Part shown: piece after piece, positions 16,374 through 25,347 of the stretch
Position numbering within the stretch: the stretch's first letter is position 1
Layout of the letters: each line of letters begins with the position of its first letter
DNA from: Polyangiaceae bacterium
GTDB lineage: Bacteria > Myxococcota_A > Polyangia > Polyangiales > Polyangiaceae
Direction: 5' to 3'
Assembly (NCBI GenBank): GCA_020848455.1
Contig: JADLAB010000009.1
Span: 1-64,000, forward strand
Length of the DNA: 64,000 nt
Notes under the pieces: generated by a model
Told to the model about the DNA's origin: nothing
What the model saw: the letters and a program-made list of their open reading frames with translations, nothing else
The model's database searches: none
Program-made: the position numbers and the translations under genes

Positions 16374-17594
16374 CTACTCCTCCTCTTCGGCGAAGGTGCT
16401 CTTCAAGACTGCGCTCTTCAGCGCGAAGACGCCGTCCACGACGACCTCTTCGCCCTCGTCCAGGCCGTTGAGCACCGACACCCTGCCGAGCGCGGCATCG
16501 CCCAGCACGATCTCGTGCACTTCGAAGTCGCCGTCCGCCTCGCGCACGAACACGACGGATTTCCCCGCGATTTCCGTGAGCGCCGAGCGCGGCACGACGA
16601 GGGTCTGCGCGGCGCCCTCGCCCGTGCCGACCCGCGCCGTCCCGAAGAGCCCGAGCCGCAGCATGTCGCCCCGGTTCGTGAGGCGGACGCGCGCGACGAC
16701 GGTGCGCGCCGCGGGATCGACCTTGCGGCTCAGATACTCGACCTTGCCGGCGAAGTGCTCGTCAGGGTACGCGTTGAGCGCGACCTCGGCGGCCGCCCCG
16801 ACCACGAGCCGCCCGAGATCGCGCTCGAACACGCGCGCGAGGAACCACACCTCGCCGAGATCCGCGATGGTCGCGAGCGTCTGCTCCGCCGTGACGGGCG
16901 CGCCGACGACGGCGTCGCGCGCGATGACGACGCCGTCGAGCGGCGAGCGAAGCGGCAGGAACGGCTCGGAGCCGGACGCGTCGAGGGCCCGGAGCTCCGC
17001 GGCGAGCGCCCGAGCCTCGGTCTCGAGGGCGTCCGCCTCGGACGCGGCGTCGAGCGCCTCCTGTTCGGCGGCCAGCCCCTTGGCGACGAGCGCGGCCACC
17101 CGCAGCGCCTTCGCGCGCGCGGCCGTCGCCTTGCCGCTCGTCGCCTGGAGCTCACCGCGGAGCTTGCCGATCTCCGGGATGCGCACGAGCGCGACGAGCT
17201 CGCCCTTCCGGACCGCGCCGCCCTCGCGGAGATCGACGCGCTCGAGCCGGCCCGCCACCAGGGACGAGATGCTCGCCATGCGGTCGGGGTCGGCGGCGAT
17301 CTCGCCCTGGAGACCGAGCGTGGCGGCAAGCGACTCCTTGCCAACCGGGGCCACGCGCACGCCCGCCGCCGCGAGGACGCCGTCGGAGAGCCGGACGCGC
17401 GTCGGCAAAGCCTCGTGCTCGTGCTCGTCCTTTTCGTCCTTCTCCTGGTGCTCATCGCCAGCCTGGGGGTCGGGCTTCGGGTCCGTGCTCGCGGCTGGCT
17501 CGTGCCGGAGCGCGAGACCGACGGCGAGCGTGACCACGCACCCCACCAGGGCGCCGCCGAGCCAGACCCATGCGTCGCGCTTCGTGGGCTTCAC
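16374..17594 (-). CDS. czcB: CzcB-type periplasmic adaptor subunit
   Basis: A 406-residue membrane-fusion (adaptor) protein joining CzcA to the outer-membrane channel. The start is GTG 17594, overlapping the czcC stop (GTGA), with GGGAGG 7 nt upstream. An N-terminal membrane anchor (WVWLGGALVGCVVTLAVGLAL, about 10-30) is followed by an acidic His-containing linker (DEHQEKDEKDEHEHE), which may bind metal. Lipoyl/barrel halves flank a helical hairpin (about 150-230); LRSPLDGVVIARDAVVGAPV and LVVPRSALTEIAGKSVVFV are family hallmarks. The protein ends in an acidic tail, TFAEEEE. It is followed 3 nt later by czcA. Confidence 0.9.
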   Translation of the reverse strand: MKPTKRDAWVWLGGALVGCVVTLAVGLALRHEPAASTDPKPDPQAGDEHQEKDEKDEHEHEALPTRVRLSDGVLAAAGVRVAPVGKESLAATLGLQGEIAADPDRMASISSLVAGRLERVDLREGGAVRKGELVALVRIPEIGKLRGELQATSGKATAARAKALRVAALVAKGLAAEQEALDAASEADALETEARALAAELRALDASGSEPFLPLRSPLDGVVIARDAVVGAPVTAEQTLATIADLGEVWFLARVFERDLGRLVVGAAAEVALNAYPDEHFAGKVEYLSRKVDPAARTVVARVRLTNRGDMLRLGLFGTARVGTGEGAAQTLVVPRSALTEIAGKSVVFVREADGDFEVHEIVLGDAALGRVSVLNGLDEGEEVVVDGVFALKSAVLKSTFAEEEE

Positions 17595-18889
17595 GGCGCA
17601 CCTCCCTCGAGCGCGACGCCGCCCGCACGCGCGAGCTCGACGGACGCAAGACACAGGGCCCGTTGCGCCTCGACCGCTGCGAGGAGTAGCTCCACGAGCG
17701 GACGCTCCGCCTGGACGGCGTCCTTGACGGCGAGCTCCCCCTTGGTCACGGCCGCGGCGAGCTCGCCGAGCACCCGCTCGGCCCCGGCGATGCGCGCGGC
17801 CGTGAACGCCTGCGCCTCGAGACGCCGCGAGCGATACTCCTCGACGGCGTTCGCGAGCTCGAGGTCGGCGCCCCGCCGGAGCCTGTCCGCCTCGGCATCG
17901 GCACGGCGCGAAAGAGCCTCGGCCTCGGCGATGTCGCCCTCGTGGAGGCGCCCCGCGGGCTCGGGCAACGGGATCGGGAACGACACGCCGATGCCGACCG
18001 CAGCCTCGGTGCTGGTGCCGTTGCCGAAGATCGACAGGGTGAGGTTGGGCATCCGCGCGCTGCGCTGCTCCTCCGCCCGTGCGGCCTGTGCCGCCGCCTC
18101 GGCCTCGGTCGCCAGGACCTCGGGACGGGCGCCTGCCGCGTCGTTCGGCGGCGAGCTCGCGAGCCCTTCGGCGACCGACAGCGGCTCGAGCAATCCCTCG
18201 GCACTCACGGTCCGGGCAGCCGGTTGGTCGGCGCCGACGTAGAGGGCGAGCGTACGCCGGGCGACCTGCGCCTGTCGCTCGGCCGCGAGCCGGACGCCGA
18301 GCGCGCGCAGGGCCTCCGCCTCGGCCACGTCGGCCTCGATGCTCGACGCGGCGCCGGCCTCGGCGCGGGCGCGCGCCGCCACGGCGAGCGCCTCGGTCAG
18401 CGCCTCGAGCCGCACCGCCAGGGCACGTGCCTTGTCGCCAGCGAGGGCGTCGAAGTAGGCGTTCCAGGCGCCGGCGGCCACCTCGCGCTCTGTGCCTTGC
18501 TGGAGAGCCCGCGCCGCCCGGAGCTCCGCCTCGGCGGCGTCGATGCGCGCGTCGCGCTGCCCGCCGACCTCGATTTCCTGGGACAGCGCGGCCGACCAAA
18601 CGGGCGTCGGCCGCCCGCCGCGAAAATCGAAGCTCGGTCCGAGCCCGAGCGACAGGACGGGGTTGCTCGGCAGGATGGGCTGCGCGGCGGTGACTCTTCC
18701 GTCGGCCGCGGCGATCGCCTCCTCTTGGGCACGTACGGCATCGCTCGCCGCGAGCGCGCACGGCACCACCTCGTCGCGGGTGATGGTACCCGCGCATCCT
18801 GTTTCATCGGCTCTCGCGAGCGCGGGAGACACCAACCCGAATCCGACTGCCGCCACCACGGCGGCCTCGTTCCAGAAACGTCGCTTCAC
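17591..18889 (-). CDS. czcC: CzcC-type outer-membrane efflux protein
   Basis: A 432-residue TolC-like outer-membrane factor. GTG 18889 is chosen because CAGGAG lies 8 nt before it and the signal peptide (VKRRFWNEAAVVAAVGFGL to ALARA) starts there; an in-frame ATG at 18922 is the alternative. The body has two Ala/Glu-rich coiled-coil repeats typical of OEP domains, with NPVLSLGLGPSFDFRGGRP and LSQEIEVGGQRDARIDAAEAEL in the first and RMPNLTLSIFGNGTSTEAAV and SFPIPLPEPAGRL in the second. It completes the tripartite CzcCBA pump in the usual C-B-A order. Confidence 0.88.
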   Translation of the reverse strand: MKRRFWNEAAVVAAVGFGLVSPALARADETGCAGTITRDEVVPCALAASDAVRAQEEAIAAADGRVTAAQPILPSNPVLSLGLGPSFDFRGGRPTPVWSAALSQEIEVGGQRDARIDAAEAELRAARALQQGTEREVAAGAWNAYFDALAGDKARALAVRLEALTEALAVAARARAEAGAASSIEADVAEAEALRALGVRLAAERQAQVARRTLALYVGADQPAARTVSAEGLLEPLSVAEGLASSPPNDAAGARPEVLATEAEAAAQAARAEEQRSARMPNLTLSIFGNGTSTEAAVGIGVSFPIPLPEPAGRLHEGDIAEAEALSRRADAEADRLRRGADLELANAVEEYRSRRLEAQAFTAARIAGAERVLGELAAAVTKGELAVKDAVQAERPLVELLLAAVEAQRALCLASVELARAGGVALEGGAP

Positions 18890-19022
18890 GGCCCAGCTCC
18901 TGGCCGGCCCTGGGGCCGGCAATCGATCCGCATGGAGCGACGCGCCAGCGCACCCGTGCCGTCAGGCGAGCGGTGGCGCACGCGTCGCGCGTTGGCCCGG
19001 CCTCGCGAAAGAGGCGCGAGCG

Positions 19023-19418
19023 CTACGCAGATCGGGGCGGGCGATAAATCCCGCGGGGCTCCGACGACCTCGGTGCCCGCGCGTCGTCGTGCAGGCGCTC
19101 GACACCGCGCTCCGCGAGCATCGGCTCGCCGGGAAGCAGCGGCTGCGGCGCGAGTCCGGGCCCACCCGTGAAGCAGTGAAGGCAGTGGCAGCTGGCGCAG
19201 TTCGGCGGGCAGTCGCGTCCCTGCTCGTCGTCGGGGCACCCCTCACGGTGGTGCACCGCGCCCGTCGTCACGAGCTCCACGACGTCCGAGACTGCCCGGG
19301 CGAGACCGCCGACCTGGAAGGCTGCCAGGAGCGCCAGCACGGTCGCGAGGCGCAGGGCCACGCGGCGCAGGACGCCCCTCGGGCGAGCTCGCAAGCGTGG
19401 GGTCGCGCGGCGGCGCAT
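19023..19418 (-). CDS. Cys/His-cluster exported protein of czc operon
   Basis: A 131-residue protein with one N-terminal hydrophobic helix (about 20-40, signal or anchor) after an Arg-rich start. Residues 56-82 concentrate HH, EGC, RDC, NC, SC, HC, LHC: six cysteines (61, 70, 74, 77, 79, 82) and four histidines, a strong candidate metal site in the periplasm. It lies between the CDF gene and czcC on the same strand, the position where czc operons often have a small periplasmic regulator or binder (CzcI-like place, not shown homology). The start ATG 19418 lacks a clear Shine-Dalgarno. The proline/arginine tail is low complexity. Confidence 0.65.
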   Translation of the reverse strand: MRRRATPRLRARPRGVLRRVALRLATVLALLAAFQVGGLARAVSDVVELVTTGAVHHREGCPDDEQGRDCPPNCASCHCLHCFTGGPGLAPQPLLPGEPMLAERGVERLHDDARAPRSSEPRGIYRPPRSA

Positions 19419-19484
19419 GCGGGCTCAAGGTACCACGAAAGATCCCGAGCGCAACTGCGGCCATAGCCTGCGCTCGCTCGGCGC

Positions 19485-20168
19485 TCAGCAGCAGTCCTTG
19501 CCGTTCCAGGCCTCGCGCCCCTCGCGCACGATCAGCGCGGCGATGACGAGCGCGGCGACCGGATCGGCCCACCACCAGCCGACGAGGCCGTTGAGCCCGA
19601 GGCCGACGAGAGCCGCGACCGAGAGCCACCAGCAGGCCGTCGTCTGGAAGGCGTCGGCTTGCATCGCCTCGCTGTCGAGCTCACGCGCGACCCGACGCTT
19701 CGCCCGCGCGAGCCACGGCATGACGGCGATGGAAGCGGTGAGCAGGACGACCCCGACGAGGCTGAACGCCGGGCGATCGGCGGTCCACAGGGTCTCGGCC
19801 GCGTCGAACGTCACGTAGCCGGCGAGCAGGAACAGCGAGCCCGCGACCAGGCGTCGCGCGCGGTGCTCGACCGCCTCGAGGCGCCTCTGGCTCATCCTGC
19901 GGTCGCGCTCCCTGCGCAGGCGCCAGACCATCACGAGAGCCGACGCGCACTCGACGAAGCTGTCGATGCCGAAGCCCAGGATGGCCACGCTGCCGGCGAC
20001 GAGCGCTGCCGTGACGGCGACGACGCCCTCGACGACGTTCCAGCCGACGGTGAGGTACTCGAAGCGGAGGGCGCGCCGCACCGACTCCGGTCGCCGCTCT
20101 AGCTCGGACGACGGACAAGCCGTGTGGCAGCCGCACGACGCAGCGGTGGACGGTGAGGCCATCTCCAT
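19485..20168 (-). CDS. Short cation diffusion facilitator (CDF-like) transporter
   Basis: A 227-residue, roughly six-helix metal transporter lacking the cytoplasmic C-terminal domain of ordinary CDFs (about 300 residues). ATG 20168 starts MEMASPSTAASCGCHTAC, a Cys/His-rich cap. TM2 has GFGIDSFVE (D69, E73), replacing the usual DxxxD; TM5 has ADAFQTTAC (Q175, C179), where typical CDFs have HxxxD. This Q/C variant is a known-looking subfamily and may prefer a softer metal. The C-terminus ends NGKDCC. A better Shine-Dalgarno precedes an ATG at 20203 in another frame, so the start is not certain. It is the first gene of the minus-strand czc unit. Confidence 0.82.
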   Translation of the reverse strand: MEMASPSTAASCGCHTACPSSELERRPESVRRALRFEYLTVGWNVVEGVVAVTAALVAGSVAILGFGIDSFVECASALVMVWRLRRERDRRMSQRRLEAVEHRARRLVAGSLFLLAGYVTFDAAETLWTADRPAFSLVGVVLLTASIAVMPWLARAKRRVARELDSEAMQADAFQTTACWWLSVAALVGLGLNGLVGWWWADPVAALVIAALIVREGREAWNGKDCC

Positions 20169-20244
20169 CGGCAGTCTGCCGCGGATCGGCGTGCCTGGCC
20201 ATGTCGGATCTCCTGCCCGGCCGCACGTGGCACACTCTGCCTCG

Positions 20245-21348
20245 ATGCCCGGCCGGCCCTCCCCCATCTTCGGCGGCGTCTTGCTCGCCGGAGCCGCCGC
20301 CGTGGCGTTCGGCCTCACGACGCCCGTCATCGCGCTCGCCGGGGCAGGAGTCGGTCCCTTCACGACCGCGGCCCTGCTCTACGCCGGGGCGGCCTCGATC
20401 TCGCTCGTGACGCGCGCCTTCGTGCGCCGCTCGGGGGCGGCGCTCCGCGGTCGCCACGTACCGCGCCTCGTCGCGGTCGCCCTCTTCGGCGCCGTCGTGG
20501 CCCCGTCGCTCCTCGCCTGGGGCATCCAGCGGACGGGCGCGACGACGGCGTCGCTCGTGCTCAACCTCGAGGCGGTCGCGTCGGTGTTGCTCGCCCGGCT
20601 CGTGTACCGGGAGCTCCTCGGGCGGCGCGTCCTCGTCGCGGTCGGGGTGATGCTCGCCGGCGGCGTGCTCGTGACGGTGGAGGCTGCGAGCGCGCCCGAG
20701 CTCGAGCTCGCGGGCGCGCTCGCCGTGGTCGCAGCCACCGTCTGCTGGGCGGCCGACAACACCCTGACGAGGCCGCTCGCGGATCTCGACCCCGCCGAGG
20801 TCGTCGCCGGCAAGGGCGCGCTCGGCGCGGTCACGACGGCGGCGCTGGCCTGGGCGGCGGGGGAGCCCGTGCGCGACGCCGCCGCCGCGAGCGCGGTCGG
20901 CCTGCTCGTCTGCGGCGCCACCGGCTACGGGCTCAGCCTGCGGCTCTACCTCCTCGCGCAGCGCCGCATCGGCGCGGCGCGCACGGCCTCCGTCTTCGCG
21001 ACCGGGCCCTTCGTGGGCGCCGCGGTCGCGTGGGCGCTCGGCGACCGTGCCGGGGGCCTCCTCACGCTCGCGGGCGGCCTCGCCTTCGCACTCGGCGTCG
21101 TCCTGCACGCGACCGAGCGACACCGGCACCCGCACACCCACGAGGCGCTCGAGCACGCGCACGCGCACCGCCACGACGACGGGCACCACGACCACGCGCA
21201 CGCTCCGCCTTTCGCAGGGGAGCACACGCACCGGCACCGTCACGGGGCGCTCGAGCACGACCACGAGCACGCGCCGGATCTGCACCACGGCCACGGCCAC
21301 GGCCGCGGCTCCAGCCGCGTTCACCGGTCGAGATCGGGCGTGGGCTGA
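20245..21348 (+). CDS. EamA/DMT-family transporter with His-rich tail
   Basis: A 367-residue membrane protein with about ten predicted helices in two EamA repeats (FGLTTPVIALAGAGVGPFTTA; WAADNTLTRPLADLDPAEVV in the second), the drug/metabolite transporter superfamily. After about residue 292 a tail of about 70 residues contains some two dozen histidines (HRHPHTHE, HAHAHRHDDGHHDHAH, HEHAPDLHHGHGHG). Such tails bind divalent metals. The gene is divergent from the CDF gene across 76 nt, fitting shared metal control. The ATG at 20245 has no Shine-Dalgarno; CACACT lies 8 nt upstream. Its end overlaps the convergent serpin gene by 28 nt. Confidence 0.82.
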   Translation: MPGRPSPIFGGVLLAGAAAVAFGLTTPVIALAGAGVGPFTTAALLYAGAASISLVTRAFVRRSGAALRGRHVPRLVAVALFGAVVAPSLLAWGIQRTGATTASLVLNLEAVASVLLARLVYRELLGRRVLVAVGVMLAGGVLVTVEAASAPELELAGALAVVAATVCWAADNTLTRPLADLDPAEVVAGKGALGAVTTAALAWAAGEPVRDAAAASAVGLLVCGATGYGLSLRLYLLAQRRIGAARTASVFATGPFVGAAVAWALGDRAGGLLTLAGGLAFALGVVLHATERHRHPHTHEALEHAHAHRHDDGHHDHAHAPPFAGEHTHRHRHGALEHDHEHAPDLHHGHGHGRGSSRVHRSRSGVG

Positions 21349-22646
21349 GGCTCCGGCGGCGGTCGCGGGCCGTCCGGGCAGGCCGCCGGACTCTCGTGGC
21401 ACGGGTCGGTGACGCGACCCATGAAGAGCACGACGCCGGTCGCGCGGTGCCGGATGAAGAAGAGGAACGGCCGGTCCGCGACGACCACCGGCACCGGCGG
21501 CTCGGGTACCCCCGGGCCGAGGCCGCCCGCGCTCAACGCGGAGGCCGCGGCCGCCTCGGTGCCCGCCTCGTTCACCTCGACGAAGCTCGCCTGGAGCGCC
21601 GCCTCGAGCCAGATCGGCTCCGGGCTCAGGCCCGAGAAGTCGGCCACGTTGCCGAAAGCGCGCTCCATGCCGAGGTCCCGCAGGGCCTGCCCCATCTCGA
21701 GGCGCGAGCTCTGGCGGAAGCGCGGCATCCTGACGTCCACCTTCTGCGGGCTGAGCGCGGTGAGCCAGCGCTCGTAGACGCCGCCCGTCAGCCTCGCCTC
21801 GAGTGCGGGCAGGCCCGCGCGCTCCCGAGGCACGGCGAGCACCATCGCCGTGCTCCCGCCGAAGTAGCCGAGCTCGACGAGCTCGACCCCTTCTTCCTTG
21901 CCGTAGCGGCCCTGCGACAGGGTCTGCCCCATCATGTGGACGTAGCGCGTGCTGCCGTCGAGCCGGTAGAACGGGGCCGGCAACGTCGATTCCTCCTCGA
22001 AGGGCTCGAGCCACGTGCCCTTGAAGTAGACGGCGTTCGTGAGCACGAGCTTCGTGTCCCGGCCGATGTCGGAGGGCGACAGGAGGTCCCGGATGAGCCC
22101 CTTCGTCTCCTTGGCGACCCAGTCGTTGATGCGGGTCGCCGCCGCGTCCGGTGCGCGCAGATCGAGCCGCTCGAGGGGCGCGCCATAGCCCTCGCGCAGG
22201 AGCGCGAGGAACGGCTCCTCGAACGTCGTCGGCGCGTGTCCCCAGAGCCGGTTGGCGAGCGCGAGCTCGAGCCCGCCCTTGCCGTTGTCGGCCGCGAGGG
22301 CGCGCAGCGTGGCGATGGCGACCGATTGGACGTCCTCGGCCTCCGAGATCCCGAGCGCCTTCGCCATCTCGGCAGCCGTCTCCGCGCGCGCGCCGGCGTG
22401 CGCCATGAGGAGCACGACGCGCAGGCTGAGCGGCGAGAGCACGAGGTTCTCGTCGGCCCGCCGCACCTTGCCGAAGAGCGACATGGCAAAGGTGTTGGCG
22501 CCGGGCGCCGCCTCCTTCGCCGACGGGGGTCCGAGCGCGCCCTGCTTCCAGGTTGGGACGGCGGCGCTGCAGCCGCCGAGCGCCACGCACGCGACGACCG
22601 CGCACGCGAGGAGCGCCCCGCAGAGGCCACGCAGCCGACCGATCAT
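21321..22646 (-). CDS. Serpin (predicted lipoprotein)
   Basis: A 441-residue serpin-fold protease inhibitor. The signal peptide ends VALGGC, so it is probably anchored on the cell surface or periplasmic face. Serpin hallmarks: NLVLSPLSLRVVLLMAHAGA (helix B region), LVLTNAVYFKGTWLEPF, and FVEVNEAGTEAAAASA, the hinge before the reactive loop with the small residues required for loop insertion, consistent with an inhibitory serpin. Then comes a Pro/Gly-containing loop (GGLGPGVPEPPVPVVVADRPFLF) and FIRHRATGVVLFMGRVTDP. The cleavage (P1) residue is not obvious because the loop is unusual. ATG 22646 overlaps the stop of the upstream ketosynthase gene (ATGA), so it is coupled to it. The C-terminal Pro-rich tail overlaps the DMT gene. 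Confidence 0.9.
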   Translation of the reverse strand: MIGRLRGLCGALLACAVVACVALGGCSAAVPTWKQGALGPPSAKEAAPGANTFAMSLFGKVRRADENLVLSPLSLRVVLLMAHAGARAETAAEMAKALGISEAEDVQSVAIATLRALAADNGKGGLELALANRLWGHAPTTFEEPFLALLREGYGAPLERLDLRAPDAAATRINDWVAKETKGLIRDLLSPSDIGRDTKLVLTNAVYFKGTWLEPFEEESTLPAPFYRLDGSTRYVHMMGQTLSQGRYGKEEGVELVELGYFGGSTAMVLAVPRERAGLPALEARLTGGVYERWLTALSPQKVDVRMPRFRQSSRLEMGQALRDLGMERAFGNVADFSGLSPEPIWLEAALQASFVEVNEAGTEAAAASALSAGGLGPGVPEPPVPVVVADRPFLFFIRHRATGVVLFMGRVTDPCHESPAACPDGPRPPPEPQPTPDLDR

Positions 22647-24568
22647 GCCCAGTCGCTATCCGACATCCGTCGCTCGCGCAACCACGCCTCGAGCCCGAGG
22701 TGCCCGATGCAGCCCGTCGGGGCGCCGAGCGACGGGTCGGCGTCGAGGTCGACGAGCCGCGCGCCCTCGGACCGCTCGCTCGTGAGGAGGAGCGCCACGG
22801 CGCCGCGAGCGAGCGTGCGCCCTGGCGCGACGACCTCGACCCAGCGCCGGGACGTCGGACCGGCCTCGTCCGCCGCCACGACCACCATGCGGTCCGCGTC
22901 GCCTGCGGCGACGAGCTCGGCCGCCGCGAGCAGGGCCTCGAGCCCGGCGTCGAGCCCCGCGCCGACGGCGAAGCTCGGGCCCGTGAGACCCCACGCGATG
23001 GCGACGTGCCCGGCGACGGCGTTCGGCGAGGTGGCGGGGAACAGGCGCGGATCGGCGCCGCGCGGGCCCTTCGCGGCGATGCGCGCAGCGAAGCGCGCGT
23101 TCACATCGAGGGGCCCGAGCGCCTGACCCGCGACGACGCCCGCGCCGGCGAGTGCCTCCGGGCCGCCGAGCGCGGCGACGAGCGCGACCCCGGCGGCGAG
23201 CCCGAGCTGCCCGAGCTCGTCGACGCGCGCCACGCGATCGAGCGGCCAGCCGAGCGCGGCCGCGAGCGCCGGGCGCTCGACCCCGCCGACGACCACGTGC
23301 GCGCCCACGTACACGGGGCGCACGGCACGCACGCGCGCCGGCACGCCGCCCGGCGGCTGTGCCCGCGCGCGAGCGGACTCGAGCACGAGCGCCGCGCACA
23401 CGCCGCCGAACGCCGCCGACAGCTTGAGCGCGGCCCCGAGCTCGCAGGCTTCCGAGACCGCGAGCTGGCGCACCGGGGCCTCGGGATCCTGGGGCGCATC
23501 GCCGGCGGCCGCGGGCGCGATCCCGAGGCCGAGCGCCTCGCCGGCCGCCAGCGTCTCGAGCGCGCCGGCCGCGCCGAGCGTGTGGCCGATCTCCGCCTTG
23601 AACGGGTGCACGACCGGCGGGCCCGCCGGGGGCGCGAAGAGCTCGGCGACGACGCGCGCCTCCATCGCGTCGTTGTAGGGCGTCGACGTGCCGTGCGCGC
23701 TGACGAGGCCGACCGCCGCGGCCTCGAGGCCGGCATCGCCGAGGGCCGCCCGCGCCGCGCGCGCGAGCCCGCGCCCCTCGCGGTCGGGCGCCGTGATGTG
23801 GACGGCGTCGCAGCTCGCCCCGAAGCCCGTGACGTGGAACGCGGCGCCAGCCTCGGTCGCGCTCGCCGGCACGAGCGCCAGCACGGCCGCCCCCTCACCG
23901 AGCGCCATGCCGTCGCGTCCGAGGCGGAAGGGCTGGGGCGCCGAGGCCGTCGTGGCGCGCAAGGCCTCGAAGCCCGCGGCGACGAAGAGCGAGACGGCGT
24001 CGTAGCCGCCCGCGAGCACGAGGTCGCAGGCGCCGCGCGCGAGCCAGCGGAGGCCAAGGCCGAGCGCCACCGTCGACGACGCGCAGGCCGCGAGCGTCTG
24101 CTGACGCAGGCGCGGCGCGAGGCCGAGCGCCCGGAGCGCGTCGTCGAGCGGCGCGAAGTAGGTCGCCCCGCGCCCGAGCGCGGCGAGCTCGCCCGGCGTC
24201 GCGTCGGGGCGCTCGAGCGCCGCGAAGAACCGCTCGGCGGTGAGCATCCCGCCGCTCGAGGTGCCGAGCGCGACCCCGAGGCGGAGCGCGCGCCAGCCGG
24301 GACGCACGGTGTCGAGCTCGGCGCACACCTGCGCGAGCGCCGCGAGCAAGAGCGCCGTCGCCCGGTCGCCCGGAGCCGGCACGTGCACGATGCCGAGCTC
24401 GGCCGGCGCGCGGGCGCAGAGCGGCCGAGCGAGCCCCGCGGCCGCGAGCTCGGGATCGCGCCGAATGGCGCTCACGGCCGGCGCGCCCACGGGCGCGACG
24501 GCGTACGCCGCGCGGCCCAGGCCGTGCGCCGAGACGGCGCCTGCGGCGACGACGCTCGCGCCCTTCAC
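22643..24568 (-). CDS. Ketosynthase with degenerate second KS-like half
   Basis: A 641-residue protein starting at GTG 24568, overlapping the upstream lipoprotein gene stop (GTGA). Residues 1-400 are a FabF-type beta-ketoacyl synthase: nucleophile C162 in LAACASSTVALG, H292 in SAHGTSTPYND and H329 in FKAEIGHTLGAAGALE (K324). Residues about 411-641 look like a second, partial thiolase-fold unit (SPNAVAGHVAIAWGLTGPSF, then AVGAGLDAG) in which the nucleophile cysteine is absent. This recalls a chain-length-factor-like partner fused to the active synthase. It probably condenses acyl-ACP units supplied by the ACP at 27782; the product is unknown. Confidence 0.85.
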   Translation of the reverse strand: MKGASVVAAGAVSAHGLGRAAYAVAPVGAPAVSAIRRDPELAAAGLARPLCARAPAELGIVHVPAPGDRATALLLAALAQVCAELDTVRPGWRALRLGVALGTSSGGMLTAERFFAALERPDATPGELAALGRGATYFAPLDDALRALGLAPRLRQQTLAACASSTVALGLGLRWLARGACDLVLAGGYDAVSLFVAAGFEALRATTASAPQPFRLGRDGMALGEGAAVLALVPASATEAGAAFHVTGFGASCDAVHITAPDREGRGLARAARAALGDAGLEAAAVGLVSAHGTSTPYNDAMEARVVAELFAPPAGPPVVHPFKAEIGHTLGAAGALETLAAGEALGLGIAPAAAGDAPQDPEAPVRQLAVSEACELGAALKLSAAFGGVCAALVLESARARAQPPGGVPARVRAVRPVYVGAHVVVGGVERPALAAALGWPLDRVARVDELGQLGLAAGVALVAALGGPEALAGAGVVAGQALGPLDVNARFAARIAAKGPRGADPRLFPATSPNAVAGHVAIAWGLTGPSFAVGAGLDAGLEALLAAAELVAAGDADRMVVVAADEAGPTSRRWVEVVAPGRTLARGAVALLLTSERSEGARLVDLDADPSLGAPTGCIGHLGLEAWLRERRMSDSDWA

Positions 24569-25347
24569 GGCTCCATCTCCGCGGCGCAGGCGCGCTCCGG
24601 ATCGTCCGGATCGGCGAAGGCCGCCTCGGGCAGCTCCGCGTCGCGGTCGAGCCCGAGGCACTCGACCGCGAGCTCGAGCCCGACGTCCTCTTCGCGATAG
24701 CGCACGGCCCCGCAGCTCGCGCCGTCGCTCGTGAAGAGCTCTTCGCCGCTCGGCGCGCGGCGGCGGAGCGTCACGCGCTCCGGCGCCCCCGCGGGCCCCG
24801 GCTCGAGGCGCACGTCCACGACGGCGTCGCCGTCGCGCAGGACGAAGCGGCGCAGAGCGCCGTCCGGCACGAAGGCGAGCAGCGAGCCGGCGTAGGGGCG
24901 CAGGAACCAGTAGCCGAGAAAGCCGACCGGAAGCGCGCGCAGGCGCTCCGGCTCGTCGTGCAAGGTGCCGCGCACCTCGAGATCCGCCGCAGGGACGCTC
25001 ATGCGAAAGGCGTCGCGACACATCCACACGTCGAGCGCAGTGGTCCCTCCGGGACCGAGCAAGATCATGCGCAGGGCGTCCGATCCGACGGCGACGGCGC
25101 CGCGGGCGCGCTGGTGCGTGCCGCTCGGGCGGTGCTCGAAGTCGACCACGACCTCCATCTTGTAGCCCGTGGCGGGCCGAGCGCGCCGGCGCAGCGCCTC
25201 GAGCTCCGAGCGCGCCTGCCGCCACACGGCGAGCCCCGCAGGCCCGGCCGGGAGCTCGTACGGCAGAGCGGGCGCGGGCACGCAGGCTGCCCCGGCCGCC
25301 GCGCAGACGAGCGCGCAGGGGCCGAGCGCAGCCGCGAGCCCGTTCAC
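24565..25347 (-). CDS. LolA/LolB-like outer-membrane lipoprotein in KS cluster
   Basis: A 260-residue predicted lipoprotein starting at GTG 25347 (overlaps the previous stop, GTGA). The signal ends AAGAAC (lipobox GAAC). The body has YKMEVVVDFEHRPSGTHQRARG, followed by LRMILLGPGGTTALDVWMC and further strands typical of the curved LolA/LolB/DUF4292 sheet that carries acyl chains. Similar lipoproteins accompany aryl-polyene-type ketosynthase clusters. The reading of a lipid or product carrier to the outer membrane is inference. It lies between the two ketosynthase genes and is coupled to both by 4-nt overlaps. Confidence 0.65.
   Translation of the reverse strand: MNGLAAALGPCALVCAAAGAACVPAPALPYELPAGPAGLAVWRQARSELEALRRRARPATGYKMEVVVDFEHRPSGTHQRARGAVAVGSDALRMILLGPGGTTALDVWMCRDAFRMSVPAADLEVRGTLHDEPERLRALPVGFLGYWFLRPYAGSLLAFVPDGALRRFVLRDGDAVVDVRLEPGPAGAPERVTLRRRAPSGEELFTSDGASCGAVRYREEDVGLELAVECLGLDRDAELPEAAFADPDDPERACAAEMEP

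Noticed and set aside
14052-18242. A 1396-codon open frame on the plus strand across czcA, czcB and czcC
   Set aside because: It is the antisense shadow of the RND genes, with Arg/Asp/His-rich shadow composition and no family match; the minus-strand genes have intact motifs and coupled starts.
20169-20244. ATG at 20203 with AGGAG upstream as the start of the CDF gene
   Set aside because: It is in a different frame from the CDF; using it would need a frameshift for which there is no sign.
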